DNA from: Dermanyssus gallinae
Lineage: Eukaryota; Arthropoda; Arachnida; Mesostigmata; Dermanyssidae
Assembly: GCA_003439945.1 (NCBI GenBank)
Contig: QVRM01005632.1
Location: 1 to 64,000 of the forward strand
DNA length: 64,000 nucleotides
Direction: 5' to 3'
Under the pieces are notes generated by a model. That model had not been told where the DNA came from and searched no databases. It saw nothing but the letters and a program-made list of their open reading frames with translations. Numbering within the stretch: position 1 is the first letter of the stretch; every line of letters begins with the position of its first letter. Made by a program: the position numbers and the translations under genes. Shown in pieces: positions 35,055 through 46,360 of the stretch.

Positions 35055-36266
35055 TAGTTAAACGAGTTCTTAAAATAAAAACCAAGAATTTTCCAAATCT
35101 TGTTTTTAATTTCTTCTTAATCGATATACTCCCCGAGAAGCTCAATACACTTTTCCCACCGAGATTTTAGAGCGTTTATACCTCTTGAGTAGAATTCCGC
35201 GTCTTTAGACTGAAAATAGGCATTGACAGCAGCCTTAATCTCTTCATTGCTGGAAAAACGCTTTGCAGCGAGACTATTCTTCAAATGTCCAAAGAGGAAA
35301 TAATCAGAGGGGGCCAGGTCTGGAGAATAGGAAGGTTGTTCAATAAGTTCGAACCTCAGTTGGGCCAGTTTTGCCGATGCTTGCCGCGACTTGTGTGCAG
35401 GAGCATTGTCCTGGTGAAACAGGACAACCTTCTTCTGCAAAGCGGGTCGTTTCACGATGAGTTCTTGCTTCAGGCAGTCCAACAGTCTTGCATAATATTC
35501 TCCCGTGATCGTTTTACCGCTCTCAAGGTAGCCGACCAGAATTATTCCACGTTGGTCCCAAAAAACCGTAGCCATCATTCTTTCCGGCCGATGCCGTTGT
35601 CCGCACCCTCTTCGGAAGTCCTTCACCAGGTGCACACCATTGGCAAGATGCTTCTTGGGTCTCGGGAGTGTAGTGACGGACCCAGCTTTCATCGGCGGTC
35701 ACGAATCTGCGCCAAAAATCCGACGGATTTTTCTACATCTTGTCCCAGTTTCGCTGTGAAGTGGAAACACGCGCTCCTTTTTGGCCTTGGTTGAGCAAAT
35801 GCGGCACTCATTTTGCTCTGAGTTGTTTCATCGTCAAGTTCTCGTGCAGGATGAAATGCACACTACCCAAACTGATCCCCAAGGCTTCCGCTATCTCCCT
35901 AATGTTCACTCACTTATCTGCAGTAACGATTTTCCGCGCTTGTTACACGTTTTCCTCATCAGTTGCAGTTTTTGGGCCTCCTGAACGTAGTTCATCCTCG
36001 GTGCTCCTGCGACCTCTTTTGAACTCATTAGTGCAGTTGGAAACAGTAGCAGAACATGGCGCAGAGTCACCGTACACCTCGTCTAACTCAGTTTTCACTT
36101 GAATCGCATTCCAACCTTTGAAATAAAAAATGCTTGATAACCACTTGAAACTATTTTTTCTCCATTTTCCAAAATCGCGCCAATACGTTACACGGGAAAA
36201 GCGATCAAACGAAATCGCGCGCCAAAATTCTGAAAACCTCATTTTAAGAACCTGTTAAACTACCTA
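35051..36266 (-). mobile_element. Mariner family B, copy 1 (about 1.2 kb, both TIRs)
   Basis: The left end reads TAGGTAGTTAAACGAGTTC; the right end, reverse-complemented, reads TAGGTAGTTTAACAGGTTC. Both continue into TTAAAAT. The left TA is the edge of a TA array; the right TA (36267-36268) is shared with the next mariner. The transposase is on the minus strand. A second, internally deleted copy lies at 56634-57771. Confidence 0.92.
35117..36170 (-). pseudogene. Mariner family B transposase, broken
   Basis: The C-terminal half is one clean ORF (35117-35692). It contains ATVFWDQRGIIL, then KKVVLFHQDNAPAH (second Asp) and QPSYSPDLAPSDYFLF (third Asp), fitting D,D34D, followed by the KNSLAAKRFSSNEEI and WEKCIELLGEYID C-terminus. 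The N-terminal half lies in other frames: YFKGWNAIQVKTELDEVYGDSA is the helix-turn-helix region, and DESWVRHYTPETQEASCQW-like codons hold the first Asp. At least two frameshifts and one or more stops separate the halves. Confidence 0.9.
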
Positions 36267-36268
36267 TA

Positions 36269-37552
36269 CATATGGTGTTCAAAACGTATCGCGACTTTTG
36301 TGTTTTTTCAAAAATTATTCATTTATTCATGAATATCTATTTTGTCCCCACGGTTTTTCCAATCTTCGAAGCACTTCAAAAAAACATTTTTTTTATTTTG
36401 TTCAGCTCCTCCTTCGATGCCGTCTTTATCTCGTCAAGCGTAGCGTAACGTCGTCCTTTCATGGGCCTCTTCAGTTTAGGGAACAAGAAAAAGTCTCAGG
36501 GGGCCAGATCTGGGGAATACGGTGGCTGCGGCATCATTAGTGTGTTGTTTTTGGCCAAAAACTCGCGCACAAGCAACGATGTGTGAGCAGGGGCGTTATC
36601 GTGGTGCAAAAGCCAATTTTTGTTCTTCCACAAATCCGGGCGTTTCTGGCGGATTGCTTCGCGCAAATTGCGCATAACTTGCAGGTAATATTCCTTATTG
36701 ACCGTTCTACCCTGTGGCAAGAACTCATGATGCACCACGCCCCTGCAATCGAAGAAAACTGTCAGCAAAACTTTCACATTCGACCGAACTTGGCGCGCTT
36801 TTTTCGGTCTTGGTTCGTGCGGCAGCTTCCATTGAGATGATTGAGCTTTGGTTTCCACGTCATAACCATAAACCCACGATTCGTCACCAGTTATGACCCT
36901 CTGGAGCAAATTTGGGTCGTCGCGGACAGAGTCCAACATCTCATTAGCAATGTTCATGCGATGCTGTTTTTGGTCGCAATTGAGCAATTTTGGTACGAAT
37001 TTCGCGGCGACCCGTCTCATGCCCAAATCATTGATAAAAATCGAATGGCACGAGCCAATCGATATGTTTAGGTCCTCAGCAACTTCTCTAACGGTGATTC
37101 GACGATTGGCCAATACCATTTTCTCCACTTCATTAATTTTTTCGTCTGTTGTTGAAGTGCTCGGGCGTCCGGCACGCTCTTCGTCGTTCACATCTTCTCG
37201 GCCTTCTGAGAACATTTTGTACCACCGATAAACGTTGCTTCGGTCCAAGGTAGCTTCTCCGTATGCCACAGTCAACATTCGGAATGCATCCGCGCACTTA
37301 ATTTCATTTTTCACACAAAATTTGATACAGGTTCTTTGATCCATTTTTTTGAATAGGTAAAAATCGAAGACGATCCAAAACACGTGCAAGCAAAGCAGCT
37401 GTCAACAATTAAGTGAACATTCAAAATGGCCGAGCTTGTCGGCATAAGTGAGAGACATGAGTACCAACATAACGCCACAAAAAAAATCGAAATTCGAATA
37501 TACGTAACCCGCGAAAATTCAAAATTGATAGATAACGATTGAACACACCTCG
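36269..37552 (-). mobile_element. Mariner family A, copy 2 (1284 bp)
   Basis: TA lies at 36267-36268 and 37553-37554. The left end is CATATGGTGTTCAAAACG. The right end, reverse-complemented, starts CGAGGTGTGTTCAATCG, but the inner right TIR is altered (TTGATAGATAACG versus GTCGCGATAACG in copy 1). It is nearly identical to 9794-11116 apart from small indels. A TA array of about 70 bp follows immediately. Confidence 0.94.
36335..37344 (-). pseudogene. Mariner family A transposase, near-complete but broken
   Basis: From the Met of MDQRTCIKFCVKNEIK the frame stays open through the helix-turn-helix region, GDESWVYGYD (first Asp), LLHHDNAPAHTSLL (second Asp) and PPYSPDLAP. It then meets TGA where copy 1 has a Cys codon (near 36495), just before the third Asp. 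A 39-bp deletion near 36345-36350 removes 13 codons from the C-terminus relative to copy 1. These lesions differ from those of copy 1. Confidence 0.92.
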
Positions 37553-37561
37553 TATATATAA

Positions 37562-37623
<62 letters not shown>
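37553..37623. repeat. (TA)n microsatellite at a mariner edge
   Basis: About 70 bp of TA beginning at the TSD of mariner A copy 2. Confidence 0.95.
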
Positions 37624-37624
<1 letters not shown>

Positions 37625-37625
<1 letters not shown>

Positions 37626-38589
37626 CCTTTCCATTATAGTTACAAGTGTACTAACTATTAATTATTGAGTTGATGCAAAAGTCGTTGCTGTTGTTTGCCT
37701 AAAGTAGAAACACGATTTTGCAAGAACGTGCGAACAGTTGCATACTTTTTTAACGACTTCTTGCCAACGATCGATTAGTGTTCGATCCCTCTCTTGTAAA
37801 ACTCTCGTTTCCTGGAGACGAAGAAGTGTTGTACCTTATTTAAGGCGTTTCCAAAAGACGTCAGCTTTTCCAGTCAAACATTTTTGGAGATACCGGGATA
37901 AGTACTAGTCTAAACGTGCAAAGTACGCAAAGTGTGGTGTGCCCTCAATAAGTTTCCAGGCAGGTCATACTTTTTTAAGGCTGACTTTTGTACGGATTAG
38001 ACCGTTGCTAGATGAAGTCAACGTAGCAACTTCTGAACTCAGAATAGACGCCCTTAGACTACTCGAGGCTGTGGAAAGATTCGAGATGATAGCGCTGCTA
38101 TCGTTGTCTCGAAGGTAAACACAGGCCTCTTTGATCTCCAATAGGTCCTGCACGCTCCAAGGCTGTCCCTGAAGTAGCTTAGTAGTGCAGATGCGCACTT
38201 ACGGGCTCACAGCTTAATCCAGTTCTTTGTAGCGTCTTTACAATGCTGCTTGGTCAACCTCTCCGCAAGTACTGGTTCTGACATGGTAACCGTTAGATTT
38301 CGTTTTTGTTTGAGCGCAGTATGTCCTCTACCGGCAAAGATGGTCGGTAGTTTTGCTAGTGAATTTTTACTTAGCGCGTCAATTCCAGGCGGCAACCTGA
38401 GAGAAATGGTATCATTTGGCACAATTATAGTTCTCAAAACCACTCAATTTTGTCAGCCTTGTGTAGCCCGGACCCCCTGAGAGCTATTGCTTTCACCTTA
38501 TTCCCCATCGCTTGTGATAAATGTAGTATATGTAACCAAAGACTACGATGCACGTTCTTAACTACATATCTTTAAAACCAAAAAAAAAC

Positions 38590-38590
<1 letters not shown>
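37625..38590. other. Unassigned sequence
   Basis: No gene recognised. Short ORFs on both strands at 37965-38480 lack domains. Confidence 0.5.

Positions 38591-38593
<3 letters not shown>

Positions 38594-38632
<39 letters not shown>
38594..38632. repeat. (TA)n microsatellite
   Basis: 39 bp of TA directly left of the next TIR element. Confidence 0.95.
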
Positions 38633-38635
<3 letters not shown>

Positions 38636-39205
38636 GGGGTTTCTGGAATACTTTTAAACATTGATTTTACGTTCACTACCGCCGACATGTCGCGTGACAG
38701 CCGCAGCGAGTCGCCACACAGTCATTTTACATGCACTCAATCTTGACATCCCTCCGAAAATTCGTAATTACTCCGCAACCACAGCTCGCATTGACATAGA
38801 TTTGGTAAAATGATCGTCACGAAATGTGTGTTTGCCTGATTCGCTAGTTTTGAGCGCCATGAGTGGTCGTATGGTGATGATTTTTAGGTTATTTGCGCGA
38901 AAGCTAATAAAAAACGAATTTTTTGGCGAATTCTCTTCTAAGCGACCATGTCGGATCTTCTGACCGGCCTTATATGTTTTTGAAGCAGAATTTGTGGTGT
39001 GCTTAGTTTCTATATACGAGGACTAGTTGTCTCGCAACAGCACATTTTATGCTCCTATGTCGGACAAAAACACCAGTGTAACAAATTGTAGTATTTTAAC
39101 TCTCACTTCCAAATAAGGCTTTTTAGAGACCATGCTCCATTGGCAAAAACATTTGCTTTAACTAGCTCTACAATTCATGCACCGCTTTAAAAATATTCCA
39201 GAAAC

Positions 39206-39211
<6 letters not shown>
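38633..39211. mobile_element. Non-autonomous TIR element (579 bp) between TA arrays
   Basis: The left TIR is CAGGGGGTTTCTGGAATACT; the right, reverse-complemented, is TAGGGTGTTTCTGGAATATT. Both continue to TTTAAA (about 23 of 26 matching). TA flanks both ends (38631-38632 and 39212-39213) and both merge into TA arrays. No transposase ORF. The TA target suggests a Tc1/mariner-related MITE. Confidence 0.8.

Positions 39212-39259
<48 letters not shown>
39212..39259. repeat. (TA)n microsatellite
   Basis: About 48 bp of TA at the right edge of the 579-bp TIR element. Confidence 0.95.
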
Positions 39260-39262
<3 letters not shown>

Positions 39263-39639
39263 CGTTCATTCAATAAGTAGTCAGAATTGCCACTAGGTTG
39301 TATCATAATTATATTTGCAGTATTATATGGTAAGGAAGTTATACTCTTGACACGATCATATATTCAGGCATTCAGGCAAAAACTACGTTTAGACTACGTG
39401 TGGCAGACATTTTAACTGATTATGTTCGCACTTATCTTAGGCATGGCGAAACGCAAATTCCGTAAAGTACGCATATTTATTTTATATATTTTCTAATGTT
39501 TCAAGACGTGGGTGGCTGCGCAAATCAAAGCCAATTTGGGTAGATGTTACGGGGACTTTGCGCCGTTTATTTTGTGCAATCTCTAATTCGAATGTGGACG
39601 TACATAAATTCGAGATAACGCACAGCCTAGACGTCCCGT

Positions 39640-40165
39640 TGTGGTCACTACGCTTCAATGGTTGAAAACGTTTATCGTATTGGCATGGCATATCGCCGAG
39701 TGAATTTGCGTACGATAGCCGAGACCGTAGGCAGCTCGGTATATGAGGTGCATATGTGGTATATGTGGCACAAGGTGGGTGCCACCATTACTGACCTTGA
39801 TGAAAAACCCACACGAGCGAATATTTTGCAGCATTATCTATGCTTAAGCGCAAGCTATAAGACTCCCTAGAAAGGCAAAAACGATTTTGTCGACCAGTAC
39901 TGGTCACTGTTTTTGAGAACACCAAGGATTTATATTTATCGACTGCTCACAGAGGAGTCAAGCATTCACTGAAGCATTCACTGTTCGATGCCTGTGAATC
40001 GAAGTATTGCCAAAAAAAACGGTAGAGATTGGTGTGCCAAAGTCATTCTTCACCATAACAACGTTCCGGATCACACAAACCAAGTAGCAAAAGAAAAATT
40101 GCACCAATTAGGGTACCCTTTTTACCCTATACTCCCGATTTTCTAGGAGTGTGACTCCTTCCTAA
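39640..40165 (+). mobile_element. Decayed mariner relic
   Basis: At 40045-40140 the plus strand reads VILHHNNVPDHTNQVAKEKL, a mariner second-Asp block with Asp replaced by Asn, followed by PFYPILPIF and ECDSF, a decayed third block. Upstream, 39658-39870 (AYRRVNLRTIAETVGSSVYE, then TRANILQHYL) fits a helix-turn-helix and linker only loosely. Frames shift several times and no TIRs were found. Confidence 0.55.
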
Positions 40166-40169
40166 AATC

Positions 40170-40920
40170 AACTTTCGTGCGACGAACGGGTCTACAATAA
40201 AAGCGCCGAAAATAAAACACAAACATTTCAAAATTGGATGGTTTAACTGCCTTTTCTGGTTAATGAATGTCCACGTATATCGCCACCCAATCACCATTGT
40301 TTACCAGCTAGGCAAGCCAAACATAAGTTTCGCCACGTTCGGAGTAAATCCAAACATTATCATAAGTCCTTCGATACGTGCATTTGCAAGTACTTTGAAG
40401 CGCCTTGCGCAAGATACCACGGAGGCAATTCTAATGTAAAGCTATCGTTGAATAGACTGGCGACGATATACCAGCATGTCAGTGCATAATTAGGTAATGA
40501 CAACTTGAAAAATACCATACAAAGATAACAATACATTTGACACAAAATAATTGATCAAACTGCGATAAAACGCAAACTGAAGCAGCTTGTTTAATAAAGT
40601 TGTTTTTAGTCGCGGGGTTTAATTGATTGATTGATTGGCATTGGCAGGGGTCTGCCGGTGCAGGACTTCCATCGGGTGGATACCGGAGATGAGCCGCTCA
40701 CCTCACCACAGCCACGATCAAGAAGCCTGCTTGACGACAATCCCAAGGTATGATCTGATAGATAAATATCTACATTTATGTGTAGAAGCCATAACAGTTG
40801 CTTATTGCACGTGGTGCAATTAAACGTTGTCCGTTTGGCTGCCTCGCAAGGTATCAACAAAAGACATCGTTTTCAATGTTTTCTATGAATTTCTATGATA
40901 AGCTAAGTTTAAATCGGCCG
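40170..40920. other. Unassigned sequence
   Basis: No gene recognised. TTGATTGATTGATTGG tetranucleotide repeat near 40623. Confidence 0.5.
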
Positions 40921-40923
40921 GGT

Positions 40924-40925
<2 letters not shown>

Positions 40926-40970
<45 letters not shown>
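40926..40970. repeat. (TA)n microsatellite
   Basis: About 45 bp of TA. Confidence 0.95.
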
Positions 40971-40973
<3 letters not shown>

Positions 40974-41169
40974 CATATGTTAGAAAAATTGTACACACAA
41001 ATTTATACAAGCTGTCCGTCGTTCTCGTCTCTTATTTATAAGGCATACAACGCGTAGATTTACCGTTCGTGTATCTTCCTAAGCTTCAGTAGGTATAGAG
41101 TTAACTTCAACATTCCCTACTATGACAAATCTTAATGAACATGATGGTTGCAATACTAGTATTGAAAAT

Positions 41170-41200
41170 AATAATAATAATAATAATAATGATAATAATT
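41170..41200. repeat. Short (AAT)n
   Basis: About 10 AAT units with one GAT. Confidence 0.85.
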
Positions 41201-41676
41201 GTTGAGTAAAAATATGACTTACATCTAGACCTTCCTTTTATGTACAGCATTTTACTCGTCTTACATGTATAAGAAGATATGTTTTTTGCTGAACGATTAC
41301 CCAACAGGTCGGCTTCATAATCGGGGACGAGGAAAGCCATCCGGGTGGCCGAGAGAAGAATGAGAATAAACTGCGAGAACACACGCGAGACAGGTAGGTC
41401 TGATGCAGCCTCAAGTTCGAGGGGGCCTCTGTGCCCCACACATCACCTAAAAATATTATTAACAATATCAAATATATAGATAATCCATCCACCCAGTTTA
41501 TAATAGTTGATGGCTAACACTAACTTCAAGTAAGCACGCGTATATAAAGTTATACTTTCATACTGTGACTGCGGATTATAATGTTTATGAATCATTTGTA
41601 TTGTACTAACCTATGGATATCCGGGTGTCTACAGAACGGGCCACACGCGGCAATAATTCATCCTTTCTTCGTTTTA

Positions 41677-41776
<100 letters not shown>

Positions 41777-42289
41777 ACCGTAATCGAGTGCTACGAATGA
41801 GCTCTTTCTGACATACTACTCTACAGACCTGTCCATGATGTGGGTTAAGCTTAGGCGGGTCTGCGATAAGCATGGTTCTCGAGTACGTCGTGAACAATAT
41901 GCGCTGTAAGGTTTGTATGCAGTATCTGCGTTACGTCTACGAGGTGCAATCTCTCGGACACGGATTTGGGTGCCAGATGCCTGTCGACGCAATCGTCCTT
42001 GAGCCATAAGTGTAGCTAGGGTCTAGCTTTGCACAAAAGATGTCGGCTTAGTCATTCCACATTATTCTTGGCAACCGCGTTACGCCCTGCCAGATGCAGG
42101 TTACTACAAACATCTACGTCCACCACGTGGTGGACCCTAGTGCGCGCCGATGATATAATCTTTTATTTTTGTAATTCTTGACGGTTTTCTGTATAGCTGT
42201 GCTTACGTGGATCATGTCTCTGGCGATTACTTAGGCCCGCTTCTATTCTTGGTATTAGTGAACCATGTAGCGGGCTCGAGACGAACTCG

Positions 42290-42500
42290 ATTTTCAGGCA
42301 TACAGACTCATGTACGCAGATGACCATGACGAATACGCGTTTTCATCTGCAGCAACCGCTTCAATTGCTTTGCAGCAGTACGTTGACTACAATTTCGTGG
42401 GAAAAAATCAGATAAAACGCGATGCGATAAGATTCCGCTGCAGATATGCGGATAACTGTGAACTCTCTAAGCCTAAAAACAGTATTGATACAGCTCGTTA
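42290..42500 (+). pseudogene. LINE RT fragment with YADD motif
   Basis: The frame RLMYADDHDEYAFSSAATAS, then LQQYVDYN, has YADD at 42313-42324 and the usual YxxxxxLxxN-type continuation. The frame stays open to 42501. No other RT motif is attached, so it is an isolated palm fragment. Confidence 0.5.
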
Positions 42501-42504
42501 AAAA

Positions 42505-43530
42505 GTTCCTATAATTGGACATATCTGTATTAGTATCACAGAGGGATGCAGTTTTGATCTAAGCACATAACGGAAGGAGTTCGTACAGAATTCTGCCATT
42601 CAATTACGTTAGTGAACATTGCACTCCTTATGGAGGCTTATCAGTAAGAGGAACTGCTTACCCATAAGATGCGAGCCACCAGCTGGCAGTTCTACCTGCC
42701 AGAGGCCTTAATAGACCACTAATACCACCGGCGCAATGTGTCAGAAAAAATGATTTATGTGTGAGTCTCTTGACTATGACGGTAAATAACATTGTTATCT
42801 TCTACCTCCTCTCAAATCTAGACTCGGCACGTTGCTAACACGGTTATTTTTGATATATCAGGTTTCCAACCATCGTCGGTGGCAACTTGCTCATATTAAA
42901 AGTTGCTGCTCCATATGATGGAATACTTGGGCCTAAGGTGTGCAAATGCAAGGCGAAGACCACACGCATGTTGGTTACAACGGTAGCACCGTTAACCTAC
43001 TGTTTTACAACCTTGTCGACTGCTAAGTTAAAAATATCGATGTTCTCGTGGTGGTTGCGAGGAAACACCTACCGGTATCAGCAGTTTTCCTGATATTAAG
43101 GGAAACAGCGAGACGATCCATACTTGGTTTCCTCGAGGTGAGCCGTAATGTGGATATTTGCTGTGAACTGCCAAAGAATGCTATGAAGAGTGCATTCAGG
43201 TGAAAGAGATAGGGGCAAAGAAGTCTTGTTGATCGTGGGGTGCTTGAGCTCTTGCGCCCAGTGAGGGTAAAGGCACCACTGCAGCTCTAGCTAGACGCAG
43301 GCTTGAATAGTTCATCAGTAGAAAAGCTTATATGAAGCCACGCTATGATCACAAGCGTGTATAGGCTAGGCTGAAGAAAATCCGACTGCTTAAAGGGCAG
43401 AATAGAAGCCCTTAGCCTACGCTGTGCGACATCGTAGGGGGCGAACCATCGACTCCGCGACGAACAGGTAACGAGTTACCTGACCGGTATTTAATATAAC
43501 TGCGAGACGGTACACCTGGCTTCAACGATT
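42505..43530. other. Unassigned sequence between LINE fragments
   Basis: A short frame near 42890 (LLILKVAAPYDGILGPKV) might be another LINE C-terminal remnant (cf. VDVAVPYD-type motifs). Too weak to call. Confidence 0.25.
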
Positions 43531-43539
43531 GAGCGTCCG

Positions 43540-44455
43540 CTTTCATGGAAACAGTTCGAAGAAGTATGTCAGGTCCTGCGCTCCCTTCCGAGAGGAAAGA
43601 GTGCAAGGCCAGACTAGGTGTACTGCGAGCATTGGGTGCAGTCCGAGCCGTTTTTGCCAAACTATATTTGTGATTTTTTCAACGAAGTCTTAAAGAGGGG
43701 GCAAATGCCCGGAGCCTGGCGTATTGCCTGGCTTTCTTTGCTATTAAAGGACAAGTATGGAGATAATAGACAACACCCAAACATTTTCCGTGGTCTAGCG
43801 CTGAAGATCTTTCGCAAATTGGTTATAAAACAGTTCGAGTACGTAGTCGACCAGACCCTTCCGTCGGAGCAATTAGGCTTCCAGAGACGTCGAGAAATGA
43901 ATGATGCAATTAATGTACTTTAGTCTGAGTACGAGCTATAACAAAACCCAAAGGCCATTTGTACGCAGCCTTTATAGACTGCGTCAAAGCCCTCAACAAA
44001 GCACCTCAAGATCTCCTGGTGAAGTCATTTCGACACGCAGGGATTGGTGACTCTCTTTTGAGCGTAAATTCGAGCTTCCTTGACGAGGACATTTGTCGAG
44101 CCCGGTGACGTGATGCATTCGCCTGCGCCTTGCGACTGGAAGAGATTTATAGGTGCCCGGGTTTAAGCCCCACCGTTACACATTTGTATTTATGGGGATC
44201 CGTCTATAAATCAATGCGAACATCAGTGTCGTGGACGTTAAATCTTGGCCAGTCCGAAAAGTATTTATTTGACGAGGACATTTACCGGTACAGGAAGTGC
44301 TGCGGGTAAGGCAAAATGTGGGAGACCCACTGAGCTATGTCCCCTTCACACTTCTGCTTGCCGATTTTGTCGGCTATATTCAGCACGAGTAGGGGCGACT
44401 ACCTTATCATGTATGCAGATGACAAAGTAGTCGCTCAATACGACCTAGGTGTCAT
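43540..44455 (+). pseudogene. LINE fragment 1: reverse transcriptase, split by a SINE
   Basis: Motifs in order: EEVCQVLRSLPRGKSARPD (the KxxGPDG-type block) with a stop in place of Gly; FFNEVLKRGQMPGAWRIAWL with LLLKDKYGDN; RGLALKIFRKLV; LPSEQLGFQRRREMNDAINVL. Then come a stop, AAFIDCVKALNKA-type codons, and YADD at 44412-44423. SINE-A copy 5 (44095-44268) sits between the FID and YADD blocks. This is a non-LTR RT of uncertain clade. It ends where the endonuclease of LINE fragment 2 begins. Confidence 0.75.
44080..44283 (+). mobile_element. SINE-A copy 5 inserted in LINE RT, perfect 15-bp TSD
   Basis: TTGACGAGGACATTT occurs at 44080-44094 and 44269-44283. In the body 44095-44268 the box regions have diverged (box B GGGTTTAAGCCCC). 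It disrupts LINE fragment 1, so it is younger than that insertion. Confidence 0.93.
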
Positions 44456-44459
44456 CAAG

Positions 44460-46360
44460 TAGTCTATATTGGAGACTTTAACGCAGCTTGCACAACATGG
44501 GGGCCAACCAGCACTATTAGAAGATGCAAAGTTATTCTTGAGTGGTTAGCGATGCATGACCTTGTCGTTCTTAATAAAAGAAACGACCCTACCTTCCACT
44601 GCGGAGGAAGTGAGTCGCGCATTGATGATTTCAAATTGGACGATTCTACGTGACGAACCTCAGCGATTACTCCTGTATAGCATTGGACGTCCACAGAATC
44701 ACTATATCAGCAGCCCATTCAGCCTCGATTAAGCCATCCCGGCTAAAACTACCTGATAACAGGTATCTGCAAGCAAGGCTAGCAAGGATACTAGAAAAAG
44801 GTGGAACTTGAAAACGCTTAAGATCTTCAGAACATTCTGGAGGAAGTGTGCAAGGCGCCAAGCAAGCGGCAAATGCACTCAAAGCGACTACACAGACGCT
44901 GCATCCACGCCAGGCGAAGATTTACCAGGGCAAGTTGCAGCAGCATGGATGAGACAAACATCACGCAATTACAAGGCAGACTTAAAGGTCGTAGGGCCAC
45001 TCTACGCAGAACTATAGCAGAGAGCAAGAAATGATGCTGGAATGAATTCTTGTGGAAAATAAAGAAAGACCCGTGGGGACGACCGTACAAGCTGATTCGC
45101 GGCAAGACAGCAACAAAAAAGAGCGCTAACCTTCCCCCAGATGAACGCCGACGGTTAACAGAAACGCCTTTCTCCCGACGCCCTCCCTTTAGGACGGCGT
45201 CGGGAGACGGGACGCCGTTCGAAGCAAATGCGGCCGAGAAACCAGCCCCAGAGGTAACTCTAGAGAAAGTCCATGCAGCGTGAGAAAGACTGAATGTCGG
45301 GAAAGCACCAGGCCCTGGTGGTAAACCGGCCTCCGCCGTAAAGGTTCTCTTTAAGGAGTTTTCTAAAGTAGTGTCCCACGTTGCCACACCAATACTTAGA
45401 TTCAGACGCCTGCTTCTGGTTTGGCAAAAGGCCGACCTCGTGCTTATCCCCAAAGTGAACGGCACCTATCGGCCGATCTGTATAGTCGATACACTGGCCA
45501 AGGGTATTATAGAGATTATAGAGTGAGGCAATTATAGAGAACCAGCAACTGGAACTTAGGGACCAGTGACGCCCTGGCCGAGATCTGACCGTTTCGTCTA
45601 GAAGAGGGCAGCGGGTTTGACGCTGGCCCCGACCAAAACCAAGGGAGTCAAGACGGTGTCCTTCCCCGAAGCTAAGCTTGAGCAGCCAGGATATTAAGGT
45701 GGTTCACTCTGCTCGTTATCTGGGAATGTGCCTGCACAGAGGCTTGCGAGCTATATCCCATCTCCGCTTGGCTGCAGAGAAATCTACCAAAATTTCACAC
45801 GACATTGCCCGGTTAATGCCAAATACATTCAGACCGCGAGATTTGAAGCGATGCCGTCTTGTGTCGGTTGTCGAGTCGATTATGGTATTTGTGCGGCCCT
45901 GTGCTGCCCGACAGCACTGACTCCGGTCCGCAACAGAGCTCTGATGCGCAAGACCCAACGCATTCCTGCTATACGGATCACGATGGCCTACAAAACGGTC
46001 AGCACGACGACTATCCTTGTACTAGCTGGTACGATCCCTTGGGGCCTGAAGGCCGAGGAACGTCGTCGCTTGTCAATCAAGAAGAAGAAGAGAGGGATAT
46101 AAACTTTGGTCTCTTGGCAGAATGAATGGGACGAAGCACCTGGGGTCCGAGTGAAGGTTCTGATTCCAGACATTAAGACGTGGATTAACAGGCCCAGCGG
46201 TGAGTTGACACACTACGTGACCCAAGTGCTTACAGGGCATGGCAACTTTGAGAGTTATCTCTTTCGGATAGGAAGGGAAAATACGCCACTCTGCAAGCAC
46301 TGCGAAGGAACAACGGGAGACACGCCGGAACACGCAATATTGCTGTGCCCGGCGTAGGCT
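44460..46360 (+). pseudogene. LINE fragment 2: R1-like, endonuclease to zinc knuckle
   Basis: Endonuclease: IGDFNAACTTWGP at 44468, then LEWLAMHDLVVLNKRNDPTF and ESRID, then NLSDYSCIAL. Linker: WNEFLWKIKKDPWGRPYKLI at about 45040. RT: NVGKAPGPGGKPASAVKVLF at about 45293, WQKADLVLIPKVNGTYRPI at 45420. The palm with YADD is missing. Thumb: LAPTKTKGV, then VHSARYLGMCLHRGL at 45700. C-terminus: AYKTVSTTTILVLAGTIPWG at 45990, then THYVTQVLTGHGNFESYLF and the knuckle C-x2-C (KHCEG) ... H-x-C-type (PEHAILLCP) at 46210-46355. The STxxxxVLAGxIP and LTGHGxFxxYL blocks point to the R1 clade. Multiple stops and frameshifts. Confidence 0.85.

Noticed and set aside
35285..35794. 169-codon plus-strand ORF over mariner B, and the plus-strand ORFs at 10.0-10.4 and 36.6-37.2 kb
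   Set aside because: Antisense of transposase genes encoded on the minus strand.
44827..45465. 212-codon minus-strand ORF
   Set aside because: Antisense shadow of the R1-like LINE linker and RT, which is clearly coded on the plus strand.
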